Made by a program: the position numbers and the translations under genes. DNA of 31,398 bases from 2-01-FULL-39-10-A sp964525395 (GTDB lineage Bacteria; Patescibacteriota; Microgenomatia; Levybacterales; UBA12049), in NCBI GenBank assembly GCA_964525395.1, contig CAZGGU010000007.1, positions 1 through 31,398 of the forward strand, written 5' to 3'. Below are positions 25,092-30,786 of the stretch, piece after piece (positions within the stretch are counted from its first letter, which is position 1; each line of letters starts with the position of its first letter). The notes below the pieces were generated by a model. The model did no database searches. It was not told the DNA's origin and worked only from the letters and a program-made list of their open reading frames with translations.

Positions 25092-25772
25092 TTAGTTGTA
25101 TTTTTGAAAATATTCGAAGTTTAAGTCGATTAAGTTTCCGCTGGTTATAAATCTTTCGAAATCTTTATTTTGAGTTCTATGGCACATAAGTGCTTTAACT
25201 TTTTGATCAAATTCTTGGGAAATATCCAACTTAATTAATTTTTTATCATTTACTCCATGTACTTTTCCAAAACTCGTATATTCATTTTTAGAACCACTTA
25301 GTTTTTCTAAGTTTGATTCTGGGTTTACTGCATAAAATAAAGAACAAGTTGAGTGTAGGGAATATTTACGGAATGCATTAGTCGCAGCTACGCTTATTGC
25401 TTTGTGATCTGGATGATTGGTATATCCATCAGATCCGAAGGTATATATTTCATCTGGAGAATACTGCTCAATTATCTTTGAAATTTTTTCTTCAAGCTCT
25501 TTGCTTGGAATTTGATTTAACAGCCCATCTTTATAGCCAAGAAAATGTATTTTAGTTATTCCTAAAACTTTAGCTGCCTCTCTGCATTCTTCCTCTCTAA
25601 CTTTTCCGAGTTCTTCTTTCGTGCAAATTGCTGGAGTGCCCATTTCGCCTGCGTTACCGTTAGTTGCACAGATCGAAACAACTTCTCCACCTGATGATTT
25701 GATTTGAATTATTTTTCCGGCACAAGAAAACGATTCGTCATCTGGATGAGCAAAAATGAGGAGAGCTTTCAT
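25092..25772 (-). CDS. PIG-L (LmbE-like) family deacetylase
   Basis: The 226-residue protein starts MKALLIFAHPDDESFSCAG with the family metal motif H9-P-D-D12. It has the second histidine motif NHPDHKAI and a conserved TNGNAGEMG segment. PIG-L enzymes are zinc-dependent N-deacetylases acting on N-acetylglucosaminyl conjugates or other amide substrates; the target here is unknown. The longer frame opening at 25844 would overlap ppa by 68 bases and place 24 unrelated residues before the Rossmann-like first strand, so the ATG at 25772 is chosen, four bases after the ppa stop. It is probably co-transcribed with ppa. Confidence 0.88.
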   Translation of the reverse strand: MKALLIFAHPDDESFSCAGKIIQIKSSGGEVVSICATNGNAGEMGTPAICTKEELGKVREEECREAAKVLGITKIHFLGYKDGLLNQIPSKELEEKISKIIEQYSPDEIYTFGSDGYTNHPDHKAISVAATNAFRKYSLHSTCSLFYAVNPESNLEKLSGSKNEYTSFGKVHGVNDKKLIKLDISQEFDQKVKALMCHRTQNKDFERFITSGNLIDLNFEYFQKYN

Positions 25773-25776
25773 GTGG

Positions 25777-26310
25777 TTACTCTTGTGAATTGCCTTCGGC
25801 TTGATACTTGTCAATTCCTGTAGAAATGATTTTATATGCTTCATTTTTTCCTAGCCAACCTTTAACATCTACTTCTTTATTTTCAAGTTGTTTATAAACT
25901 TCAAAGAAATGCATTATTTCATTTTTATAGTGCTCATCTAAATCCTCAAGAGTATTTATATTCGTGAGTCTAGGATCAGTGTCGCAAACTGCGATGATTT
26001 TATAATCCTCACCTTTATCATCTGCCATGTCTAGAACGCCGATAGGACGAACTGACATTACGCATCCTGGGAAAGCTGGCTCAGAAATAATTACCAGTAC
26101 GTCTAAATGATCGCCATCTCCCCCTCTAGTGTCTGGGATAAATCCATAGTCTGTAGGGTAGAAAACTGAAGAATGAAGCACGCGATCAAGTTTGATCTCA
26201 TGCATTTCTTCATCATATTCGTATTTATGGTGAGACCCGCGCGGAATCTCAACCACCACGTTTATTTTTTCTGGCGCAGAGTTACCGATTTTTACTTTTG
26301 TAAATGACAT
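25777..26310 (-). CDS. ppa: Inorganic pyrophosphatase (soluble, family I)
   Basis: Hydrolyses pyrophosphate released by tRNA charging and polymerisation. The 177-residue protein shows VVVEIPRGSHHKYEYD, then YPTDYGFIPDT and the metal-binding signature GDGDHLDVLV with its aspartates, followed by GVLDMADDKGEDYKIIAV. Length is that of bacterial family I. The frame is open nine codons further upstream (to 26337), but the ATG at 26310 lies exactly six bases after a consensus TGGTATAAT and gives a normal N-terminus. PIG-L follows four bases after the stop. Confidence 0.94.
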   Translation of the reverse strand: MSFTKVKIGNSAPEKINVVVEIPRGSHHKYEYDEEMHEIKLDRVLHSSVFYPTDYGFIPDTRGGDGDHLDVLVIISEPAFPGCVMSVRPIGVLDMADDKGEDYKIIAVCDTDPRLTNINTLEDLDEHYKNEIMHFFEVYKQLENKEVDVKGWLGKNEAYKIISTGIDKYQAEGNSQE

Positions 26311-26316
26311 ATACGT

Positions 26317-26325
26317 ATTATACCA
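26317..26325 (-). promoter_or_regulatory. Extended -10 promoter of ppa
   Basis: TGGTATAAT, then six bases, then the ATG at 26310. Poor -35 (TTTATT at 17-base spacing). Predicted leaderless start. Confidence 0.7.
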
Positions 26326-26347
26326 ATTACTGAGCAATTAATAAAAT

Positions 26348-26545
26348 CTAACCTCGTTCTCTACCTCTCATAATATCGTTCCATCCGGCCCATGCTTCAG
26401 CCAATTTGACATCATAGATTACAGTAGGCTCGCGCCTACTTAAAGGTTTTTCTATAGCAGGAATCGGACGCATAGCCATTGCTTCTGCTTCAATATCTCT
26501 TGGATCTCTACCGGTATATTCTGGTCTGTCATATTCAATAGTCAT
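26348..26545 (-). CDS. Small hypothetical protein (65 residues)
   Basis: I do not recognise this protein. It begins MTIEYDRPEYTGRDPRD and ends WAGWNDIMRGRERG; it is charged, has no membrane segment and no cysteine. Three in-frame starts are possible: GTG 26554, ATG 26551 and ATG 26545. The last is eight bases after the GGGGG core of an AAAGGGGGTGA Shine-Dalgarno site, the best spacing, so it is chosen. This strong site is exceptional for this window. The gene lies 38 bases before ppa and downstream of the possible attenuator at 26667-26788, which would control it if the terminator is read through. Confidence 0.65.
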   Translation of the reverse strand: MTIEYDRPEYTGRDPRDIEAEAMAMRPIPAIEKPLSRREPTVIYDVKLAEAWAGWNDIMRGRERG

Positions 26546-26550
26546 ATTCA

Positions 26551-26561
26551 TCACCCCCTTT
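26551..26561 (-). promoter_or_regulatory. Strong Shine-Dalgarno site of the small hypothetical gene
   Basis: AAAGGGGGTGA matches the full anti-Shine-Dalgarno complement AAAGGAGGTGA at all but one position. It decides the start at 26545 and contrasts with the rest of the window, where such sites are missing. Confidence 0.7.
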
Positions 26562-26566
26562 CTCGT

Positions 26567-26587
26567 CTAAGCTCGGCTTCGTGCCAT
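26567..26587 (-). other. Possible six-codon upstream ORF (MARSRA) with Shine-Dalgarno site
   Basis: ATG plus five codons and TAG, preceded by AAAAGGAG (26599-26592) at four bases. It ends 21 bases before the next start. It could be a leader ORF or only a chance ATG after a purine-rich site. Flanking bases UCGGC (26623-26619) and GCCGA, and GCCA and UGGC inside them, could fold into a hairpin that encloses the ribosome site. Confidence 0.3.
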
Positions 26588-26666
26588 TGTTCTCCTTTTA
26601 GTTGGACTTTGGCTTTTCGCCGACCTCTCCTCTTCAAAATCTTTGATTTTGATAATTTTTGACAAC

Positions 26667-26689
26667 AAAAAAACCTCCCACTTGGGAGG
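26667..26689 (-). terminator. Intrinsic terminator
   Basis: On the minus strand CCTCCC, loop AAGT, GGGAGG, then seven T. It is the only clear intrinsic terminator found in the window. It ends either the 69-residue gene transcript or the attenuator leader described here. On the plus strand the hairpin is followed by no T run at once, so it works in the minus direction. Confidence 0.85.
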
Positions 26690-26718
26690 CATCAGTGCCA
26701 TTAGTTTTTTTTCTACAG

Positions 26719-26751
26719 CACGCTACCTCCCGTCAGGGATAGTAAAGCATG
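26719..26751 (-). ncRNA. Anti-antiterminator-like hairpin of a possible attenuator
   Basis: Minus-strand segments CAUG/CGUG, CUA/UAG and UCCC/GGGA can pair around a UGAC loop with small bulges. Its 3' arm contains GGGAGGUA (26731-26724), which can instead pair over eight positions with UGCCUCCC (26691-26684), the 5' arm of the terminator. The two folds are mutually exclusive, as in amino-acid operon attenuators. The fold was drawn by eye, not calculated. Confidence 0.45.
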
Positions 26752-26776
26752 ACCATAGTGTATTTATTTGTTTCAT
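26723..26776 (-). CDS. Possible leader peptide (17 residues)
   Basis: ATG to TAG, encoding MKQINTLWSCFTIPDGR. The ATG stands exactly six bases after a TAATAT hexamer with a -35 match, the same geometry as many real genes here. Its last codons and stop overlap the hairpin that competes with the antiterminator. A ribosome held at the Leu-Trp-Ser-Cys codons would block that hairpin and favour read-through; one reaching the stop would cover GGGAGGUA and favour termination. No amino-acid run identifies a clear control codon, so the regulatory signal is unknown. It may alternatively be untranslated 3' sequence of the gene upstream. Confidence 0.4.
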   Translation of the reverse strand: MKQINTLWSCFTIPDGR

Positions 26777-26782
26777 AAAATT

Positions 26783-26811
26783 ATATTACCAAAAATTTAG
26801 TCTTGTGGCAA
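26783..26811 (-). promoter_or_regulatory. Promoter of the possible leader peptide
   Basis: TTGCCA (26811-26806), 17 bases, TAATAT (26788-26783) with TGG extension, then six bases to the ATG at 26776. The -35 lies within the last codons of the 69-residue gene. Confidence 0.55.
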
Positions 26812-27006
26812 ATCTGCAACCTCGTTGTTGCCTCGTCGATAACCTTCAACAGGTTTCGAGGTGTCAACAGAAGAGCCCATGTGCATATTTCTAGAGGTGA
26901 TATTAGCAATTTCTTCTCCTGCAGTTATGCCAAGTTCTCCAAAGAATGCGGTTGCGGATAGTTCATCTTTGGGCGATAATCGGCCAATTTGATTTGCCTC
27001 AGTCAT
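26797..27006 (-). CDS. Small hypothetical protein (69 residues)
   Basis: Not recognised. It begins MTEANQIGRLSPKDEL, is acidic, mostly polar and without a membrane segment or cysteines, and so is probably cytoplasmic. A strong promoter (TTGACA, 17 bases, TAATAT) ends exactly six bases before the ATG, which supports it as a real gene and suggests good expression. Its -35 contains the stop codon of the upstream Gre-like gene. The transcript may run to the terminator at 26667. Confidence 0.7.
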   Translation of the reverse strand: MTEANQIGRLSPKDELSATAFFGELGITAGEEIANITSRNMHMGSSVDTSKPVEGYRRGNNEVADLPQD

Positions 27007-27012
27007 AGCCAG

Positions 27013-27041
27013 ATATTACTCTCGTAAAAAGATAATGTCAA
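27013..27041 (-). promoter_or_regulatory. Promoter of the 69-residue gene
   Basis: Perfect TTGACA (27041-27036), 17 bases, TAATAT (27018-27013), six bases, ATG at 27006. The TGA stop of the Gre-like gene (27040-27038) is part of TTGACA. It is one of the best-scoring promoters in the window. Confidence 0.8.
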
Positions 27042-27316
27042 TTGATTCTTCTGAGAGTTACAGTGTGACCAATTTGTACAGACAGTTTTTGATCTGGAGT
27101 TTCGATAATCCTAGCTTCTTTTACCAGATGCGAAAGAGTTCTAATTTTTCGATCAAGATCTGATAGTTCGAAACGAGCACTTTTATAAAATCCGTTTTCC
27201 GATAAGTCTCCCATGGCTCTAGCTCGAGCCAAAGTAGCCACAGCTTCTGGGCGTTTCTTCTCTGCTTCCTCTAAATCTTTTTTAATTTTATCGAGTCCCT
27301 CTTTAGTGAATAACAT
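27038..27316 (-). CDS. greA: Truncated GreA/GreB-type transcription factor (N-terminal coiled coil only)
   Basis: The 92-residue protein matches the GreA N-terminal coiled coil: TKEGLDKIKKDLEEAEKKR, then RARAMGDLSENGFYKSARFE with tip acids D37 and E40 (the residues that bind catalytic magnesium in the RNA polymerase secondary channel), and VKEARIIE. GreA proteins are about 155-160 residues; here the frame stops just after the start of the C-terminal domain (VQIGHTVTLRRIN). No other frame downstream continues the domain, so this is not an obvious frameshift. The missing domain normally anchors Gre to the polymerase. It may be a functional short factor, a competitor, or a decayed gene. The ATG is six bases after a TAAAAT. 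Confidence 0.8.
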   Translation of the reverse strand: MLFTKEGLDKIKKDLEEAEKKRPEAVATLARARAMGDLSENGFYKSARFELSDLDRKIRTLSHLVKEARIIETPDQKLSVQIGHTVTLRRIN

Positions 27317-27320
27317 ATGC

Positions 27321-27881
27321 TTATTTTACCTTAAGTTCCTCTAGTTTCTCTAGAGCTGAAGTTGGAAGTCCGACTACGTTTAAATAATCGCCTTTTATTT
27401 TTTTAACGAAAGCATCAGCGCCATCTTGAATGCCATAAGCACCGGCGAAGCCTAGAACATCAATTGATTTTATGTATTCCTCAATTTGCTGATCTGTAAG
27501 ATCATTAAAGAAAACCTGGGTTTCATCAATATATGTTTGAAATTGGTCATCATTAAAAATGGTATATGAAGTAAGTACATTATGAGTACTTCCTGAAAGC
27601 TCTCGCAGCATTTCTCTGGCATGATTTAAGTCTCTTGGTTTACTAATAATTCGCCCGTCTAAATCTATAGTAGTATCTGCAGCTATTATGATTGAATCAG
27701 GATTTTCTCTTGCGATTTTTTCTGCTTTAAGTCGGGATAAAGTTTTTACCATTTCGAGTGGCGGAAGATTTTCGTATTGCTCTTCATCAAGATCAGCTGG
27801 AATTATGTCAAAAATAAATCCTGCTTCTTCAAGAATTCGTTGACGTCTAGGAGATTTGGATGCAAGAATCAAATTCTTCAT
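27321..27881 (-). CDS. maf: Maf-like nucleotide pyrophosphatase (YhdE-type)
   Basis: House-cleaning enzyme that hydrolyses non-canonical or excess nucleoside triphosphates to monophosphates; the family includes dTTP/UTP pyrophosphatases. The 186-residue protein has the signature N-terminus LILASKSPRRQRILEEAG, the motif IIAADTTIDLDGRIISKP, ELSGSTHNVLTSYTI, and the C-terminal DVLGFAGAYGIQDGADAFVKKIKGDYLNVVGLP. All marks are present at normal length. The start lies six bases after TACAAT with a 17-base spacing to TTGGAT. The stop overlaps the -10 element of the Gre-like gene. Confidence 0.94.
   Translation of the reverse strand: MKNLILASKSPRRQRILEEAGFIFDIIPADLDEEQYENLPPLEMVKTLSRLKAEKIARENPDSIIIAADTTIDLDGRIISKPRDLNHAREMLRELSGSTHNVLTSYTIFNDDQFQTYIDETQVFFNDLTDQQIEEYIKSIDVLGFAGAYGIQDGADAFVKKIKGDYLNVVGLPTSALEKLEELKVK
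27323..27328 (-). promoter_or_regulatory. -10 element of the Gre-like gene
   Basis: TAAAAT, then six bases, ATG at 27316. The hexamer overlaps the maf stop region (AAA TAA), and no clear -35 is seen. Confidence 0.5.
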
Positions 27882-27887
27882 GAGGTA

Positions 27888-27916
27888 ATTGTAATTTATG
27901 CTGGGAAATTATCCAA
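27888..27916 (-). promoter_or_regulatory. maf promoter
   Basis: TTGGAT (27916-27911), 17 bases, TACAAT (27893-27888), six bases, ATG at 27881. The -35 includes the first base of the TAA stop of the upstream 78-residue gene. Confidence 0.65.
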
Positions 27917-28145
27917 GCGTTATTTCATCTGCATGGGAAAGTGTTATTCGTCTCACTCTTTCTGCTTCAGCAAGTTCATCGAATAATGTTTGCCTTCTTT
28001 CAGGCGAAGTGGCGTCTAATGGTCCTTTTACACCAGCTAATCGTTCTCTTAGCTCTTCTACGGACCTAGGAATTTTAAAACCAAGTTCACGTTCTGCTCG
28101 TGCTACTGCTTTTTCATCGGTAAATGGATTTGATGATTCTGTCAT
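27909..28145 (-). CDS. Small hypothetical protein (78 residues)
   Basis: Not recognised. It starts MTESSNPFTDEKAVARAE and is rich in charged residues with predicted helices (VEELRERLAG, LFDELAEAERVRR); there is no membrane segment or cysteine. A near-perfect promoter (TTGACT, 17 bases, TATCAT) ends exactly six bases before the ATG, arguing that it is real. It is the third of three unknown small proteins within 1.8 kb, between ppa and rplT. Codon composition appears more GC-rich than in neighbours. It may be a small regulator or assembly factor, but nothing in the sequence shows this. Confidence 0.7.
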   Translation of the reverse strand: MTESSNPFTDEKAVARAERELGFKIPRSVEELRERLAGVKGPLDATSPERRQTLFDELAEAERVRRITLSHADEITLG

Positions 28146-28151
28146 GGGTGG

Positions 28152-28180
28152 ATGATATAGTCTTTAGACAAATTAGTCAA
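28152..28180 (-). promoter_or_regulatory. Promoter of the 78-residue gene
   Basis: TTGACT (28180-28175), 17 bases, TATCAT (28157-28152), six bases (CCACCC), ATG at 28145. Predicted leaderless start. It lies just after the rplT stop. Confidence 0.75.
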
Positions 28181-28186
28181 CAGATG

Positions 28187-28528
28187 TTATTTAACTGAGG
28201 ATACGATTTGTTTAAAAGTTTCTGGATCGTTTACGACTAAATCGCTAAGAATTTTTCTATCAAGTTCAACGTTAGCTTTTTTAAGTTGGTTGATGAAAAC
28301 TGAATAGCTTGAGCCTTCTTTTTTAACAGCTTCTGAGATTCTAGTAATCCAAAGTGCTCTATTATCTCTTTTTCTGAGTTTTCTACCGTGATATGCATAC
28401 TGACCAGCGTGAAGATATGCTTCTTTCGCATCTTTTGTAAGCCTACTATTTGTACCAATATATCCTTTATTAGCTTTAAAAAGTTTATTGTGTTTTCTTC
28501 TGGATACTACTCCTCGTTTTACTCTCAT
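28187..28528 (-). CDS. rplT: 50S ribosomal protein L20 (bL20)
   Basis: Early assembly protein of the large subunit, which in many bacteria also represses its own operon. The 113-residue protein has the basic N-terminus MRVKRGVVSRRKHNKLFKAN, then SRLTKDAKEAYLHAGQYAY and RDNRALWITRISEAV, all characteristic. It follows rpmI after three bases, with only a weak purine stretch (AGGAAAA) upstream. No terminator follows: the promoter of the next gene lies a few bases beyond the stop. Confidence 0.96.
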   Translation of the reverse strand: MRVKRGVVSRRKHNKLFKANKGYIGTNSRLTKDAKEAYLHAGQYAYHGRKLRKRDNRALWITRISEAVKKEGSSYSVFINQLKKANVELDRKILSDLVVNDPETFKQIVSSVK

Positions 28529-28531
28529 ATT

Positions 28532-28732
28532 TTATTTTCCTAACTGTGTTCGGATTTTTTTACCAAATTCACCGGTAAGTTCTGCTTTAACATTATTTCT
28601 TCTGATTTGTCTTTTGTTTTTATGGGATTTTCTGTGTCCAACATTTTGGTGTGAGAACATTACTTTTCCGGTTTTAGTAACCTTAAAGCGTCGGGACACT
28701 GATTTTTTGATCTTCTTTTTGTTCTTGTTCAT
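28532..28732 (-). CDS. rpmI: 50S ribosomal protein L35 (bL35)
   Basis: The 66-residue basic protein opens MNKNKKKIKKSVSRRFKVTK, equivalent to the usual MPKxKTKxxAxKRFKVT, and has the SHKNKRQIRR patch. Its start lies inside the last 50 bases of infC in another frame, a longer overlap than usual. AAAGGA occurs 12 bases upstream of the ATG, rather far for a Shine-Dalgarno site. Order thrS-infC-rpmI-rplT is the classical one. Confidence 0.94.
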   Translation of the reverse strand: MNKNKKKIKKSVSRRFKVTKTGKVMFSHQNVGHRKSHKNKRQIRRNNVKAELTGEFGKKIRTQLGK

Positions 28733-29282
28733 TTTTCTTTTTATTCCTTTCTGGTGAAAGCATCGCTATCAACTGTCTTCCTTCGAAATGCGGCTCTTTG
28801 TCCACTTTCGAGATGTCAGATAATATTTCAATTGCTTTCCTTATAACTTGTTGTCCGAATTCTGGGTGACCCATTTGTCGACCTTTGAATCTCACTACAA
28901 GTTTTACTTTATCATTGCCTTCTAGGAATTCTCTTCCCCTTCTCGTCATTGTTTCCAAATCATGAGTATCCATGAATGGTCCTAAACGAATTTCTTTAGT
29001 TTCAGAATTCTTGGCTTTTTTCTTTTCTTCCCGTTTTTTCTTTTCTTCTTGGTAAAGAAACTTCTTAAAGTCAATAATCCTGGCTACCGGCGGTTTGGCA
29101 GTAGGGGCAATTTCTACCAAATCCATTTCAGATTCTCTAGCAAGGGTAAGAGCTTCAGCTTTACTTATAACGCCAATCTGTTTTCCTTCTGAGTCTACGA
29201 CTCTGAGCTCACTTGCGAAAATGCGCTCATTAGTTCTGTAAAACTTTTTAACGTTTTGATTTTTATTATACCTTTTTATCAA
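28683..29282 (-). CDS. infC: Translation initiation factor IF-3
   Basis: Binds the 30S subunit, keeps it apart from 50S and checks the start codon. The 199-residue protein has KFYRTNERIFASELRVVDSEGKQIGVISKAEAL (N-terminal domain, written here by its key segments YRTNERI and GVISKAEAL), a Lys/Glu-rich linker helix, then the C-terminal domain with ETKEIRLGPFMDTHDLETM and RFKGRQMGHPEFG. A Lys/Gln-rich tail extends into rpmI. No ATG lies near the expected N-terminus. The best start is the TTG at 29282 with AAAGAGGA a few bases upstream, inside the thrS end. Rare start codons on infC are a known self-control feature. Confidence 0.93.
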   Translation of the reverse strand: MIKRYNKNQNVKKFYRTNERIFASELRVVDSEGKQIGVISKAEALTLARESEMDLVEIAPTAKPPVARIIDFKKFLYQEEKKKREEKKKAKNSETKEIRLGPFMDTHDLETMTRRGREFLEGNDKVKLVVRFKGRQMGHPEFGQQVIRKAIEILSDISKVDKEPHFEGRQLIAMLSPERNKKKNEQEQKEDQKISVPTL

Positions 29283-30498
29283 TTTCCTCTTTAACCTTTG
29301 CTAGAAAATCTGGGATACTTAGTACTCCTAAGTTTTCGCCAGTCCTAGATCTCAGTGAAATCGAGTTATTTTCGATTTCTTTGTCTCCTATTATACCTAA
29401 ATATGGGATCTTTTGCAAAGTAGCTTCTCTAATCTTAGCCTGAAGGGTATCTGATCGGTCAAATATTTCCACTCTTACACCCATTTCTGCAAGTTGATTA
29501 GCCACATTTCGAACGAATTCTAGCTGCTTATCAGTGATAGGAATAAGAGCTACTTGTTTTGGACTCATCCATAATGGAAATGCTCCCTGATAATGTTCTG
29601 TAAGAATTCCAATATATCTTTCAAAACTTCCAAGGATCGCGCGATGAATCATAACAGGTTTTTGTTTCTCTCCCTTATTGTCTATGTAGCTTAAATCGAA
29701 TGCTTGTGGCATATGGAAATCAAGTTGAACTGTTGCGAGTTGCCATTCGCGACCCAGAGAATCTTTAATATGTACATCAATCTTGGGTCCATAAAATGCA
29801 CCATCGCCTGGTTTAAGAGTGTAGTTTAACCCTTTTTTCTTTAAAGCTTCTTCTAAGTCTTTTTCTGCTTTCGCCCAATTTTCATCAGTTCCAGCATAGA
29901 GTTCAGGTTTCGTAGCTAGTCTAAAATCAAATTCAAATCCAAATTTAGTGTAAAATTCAATCATAATGTCTAAAATGTTTGAAATCTCATTAAAAACTTG
30001 ATCTTCAGGGGCATATATATGAGCATCATCCATGGTTATCTGGCGAACACGAAGTAAACCATTTACTTCTCCACTTTTTTCTCGTCTGTGCAGTCTTCCG
30101 ATCTCAGAAAGTCTTAATGGCAATTCTCGATAAGATCTCGGACGGAATCTGTAGATTAAGGTGGACTCAGGACAGTTCATTGGCTTGAGTGTATAGCTTT
30201 CAGCATCTTCGCCAACTTTGCCTGGTAAATCTTCACTGAGCTGCAAATTATACATATTATGTTCTCCAAACTTGACCCAATGTCCGGACTCTTTAAACAA
30301 TTTCGACTTGATCATTATTGGGGTTGATGTTTCTTGATAGCCTGCTTTTCCTGTTAATTCTCTGATATACTTTTCAAGTTCCTTGAAGATGATCATTCCA
30401 TTTGGAAGCCAAAAGGGAGCTCCCGGAGCGTAGTCTGAGGAAAAGAAAAGTTCAAGTTCTTGTCCAATCTGTTTGTGGTCTTTTAATGCCTTGTCCAT
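29266..30498 (-). CDS. thrS: Threonyl-tRNA synthetase, short form without TGS and editing domains
   Basis: Class II synthetase charging tRNA-Thr. The 410-residue protein starts directly at the catalytic domain (DHKQIGQELELFF at residue 7), whereas the usual bacterial enzyme is about 640 residues with N-terminal TGS and editing domains. Zinc ligands C109, H160 and H285 keep the E. coli spacing. Motif 2 (RLSEIGRLHRREKSG) and motif 3 (MIHRAILGSFERYIG) are present, as is the C-terminal anticodon-binding domain (from about residue 310). The lack of editing means seryl-tRNA-Thr could not be corrected by this protein. No editing domain lies upstream; a promoter stands ten bases before the ATG. Confidence 0.95.
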   Translation of the reverse strand: MDKALKDHKQIGQELELFFSSDYAPGAPFWLPNGMIIFKELEKYIRELTGKAGYQETSTPIMIKSKLFKESGHWVKFGEHNMYNLQLSEDLPGKVGEDAESYTLKPMNCPESTLIYRFRPRSYRELPLRLSEIGRLHRREKSGEVNGLLRVRQITMDDAHIYAPEDQVFNEISNILDIMIEFYTKFGFEFDFRLATKPELYAGTDENWAKAEKDLEEALKKKGLNYTLKPGDGAFYGPKIDVHIKDSLGREWQLATVQLDFHMPQAFDLSYIDNKGEKQKPVMIHRAILGSFERYIGILTEHYQGAFPLWMSPKQVALIPITDKQLEFVRNVANQLAEMGVRVEIFDRSDTLQAKIREATLQKIPYLGIIGDKEIENNSISLRSRTGENLGVLSIPDFLAKVKEEIDKKV

Positions 30499-30508
30499 AA
30501 GTTTTGGT

Positions 30509-30537
30509 ATTTTAGCAATTTAGCCTCAATTTGGCAA
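30509..30537 (-). promoter_or_regulatory. Promoter of the thrS-infC-rpmI-rplT operon
   Basis: TTGCCA (30537-30532), 17 bases, TAAAAT (30514-30509) with a TGC extension. Ten bases to the ATG at 30498, so a leader of about four bases. There is no space for a T-box or other leader regulation. Confidence 0.72.
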
Positions 30538-30541
30538 TCGT

Positions 30542-30760
30542 CTACATTGGTCTGGTGCTCAAGATGTAGTTGGCTACTTCAGAAACAAAATTACCTACTA
30601 TGGGAACGAAGTTTATATGAGAACCAATGAAGGCAATTATAGCGAAAAAAATTGCCAGACCAAGCGTTGCTCCCAAGCCCCAAGCTATCCCACCAATAAA
30701 GTTATTGGAAAAAATTGTCTTTTTACTATGATTTACGTGATCGTATTTATCTTCAGCCAT
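30542..30760 (-). CDS. Small membrane protein (72 residues), possibly DUF5665-like
   Basis: The protein has a hydrophilic N-terminus (MAEDKYDHVNHSKKT), then NFIGGIAWGLGATLGLAIFF and a long hydrophobic stretch of about 30 residues, then NFVPIVGNFVSEVANYIL. The phenylalanine/glycine pattern followed by a membrane segment and a short amphipathic tail reminds me of the DUF5665 family, but I cannot check it. Function unknown. A TTGACA element (30815-30810) overlapping the stop of the HD gene is the likely -35; the start is about 27 bases after the matching -10, so this is one of the few genes with a short untranslated leader. Confidence 0.68.
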   Translation of the reverse strand: MAEDKYDHVNHSKKTIFSNNFIGGIAWGLGATLGLAIFFAIIAFIGSHINFVPIVGNFVSEVANYILSTRPM

Positions 30761-30786
30761 AAATTTGAAAAATGTATTCTGGATTA

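Noticed and set aside
26555..26641. A 28-codon basic frame starting with TTG, ending RRERG at the small gene start
   Set aside because: The TTG has no ribosome site or promoter and the ORF is probably by chance; noted only for its similarity to the end of the next protein.
26684..26712. Plus-strand hairpin GGCA/TGCC followed by a T run as a terminator
   Set aside because: The stem is four base pairs and no plus-strand gene ends nearby; the T run is the complement of the A run of the minus-strand RNA.
27007..27037. Frameshift hiding the rest of GreA
   Set aside because: The other two frames after residue 92 do not resemble the Gre C-terminal domain and the sequence is soon occupied by the next gene's promoter.
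28488..28757. Plus-strand hydrophobic 89-codon frame
   Set aside because: It runs antisense to rpmI and the ends of infC and rplT; the Phe/Leu content is the complement of Lys-rich ribosomal protein codons.
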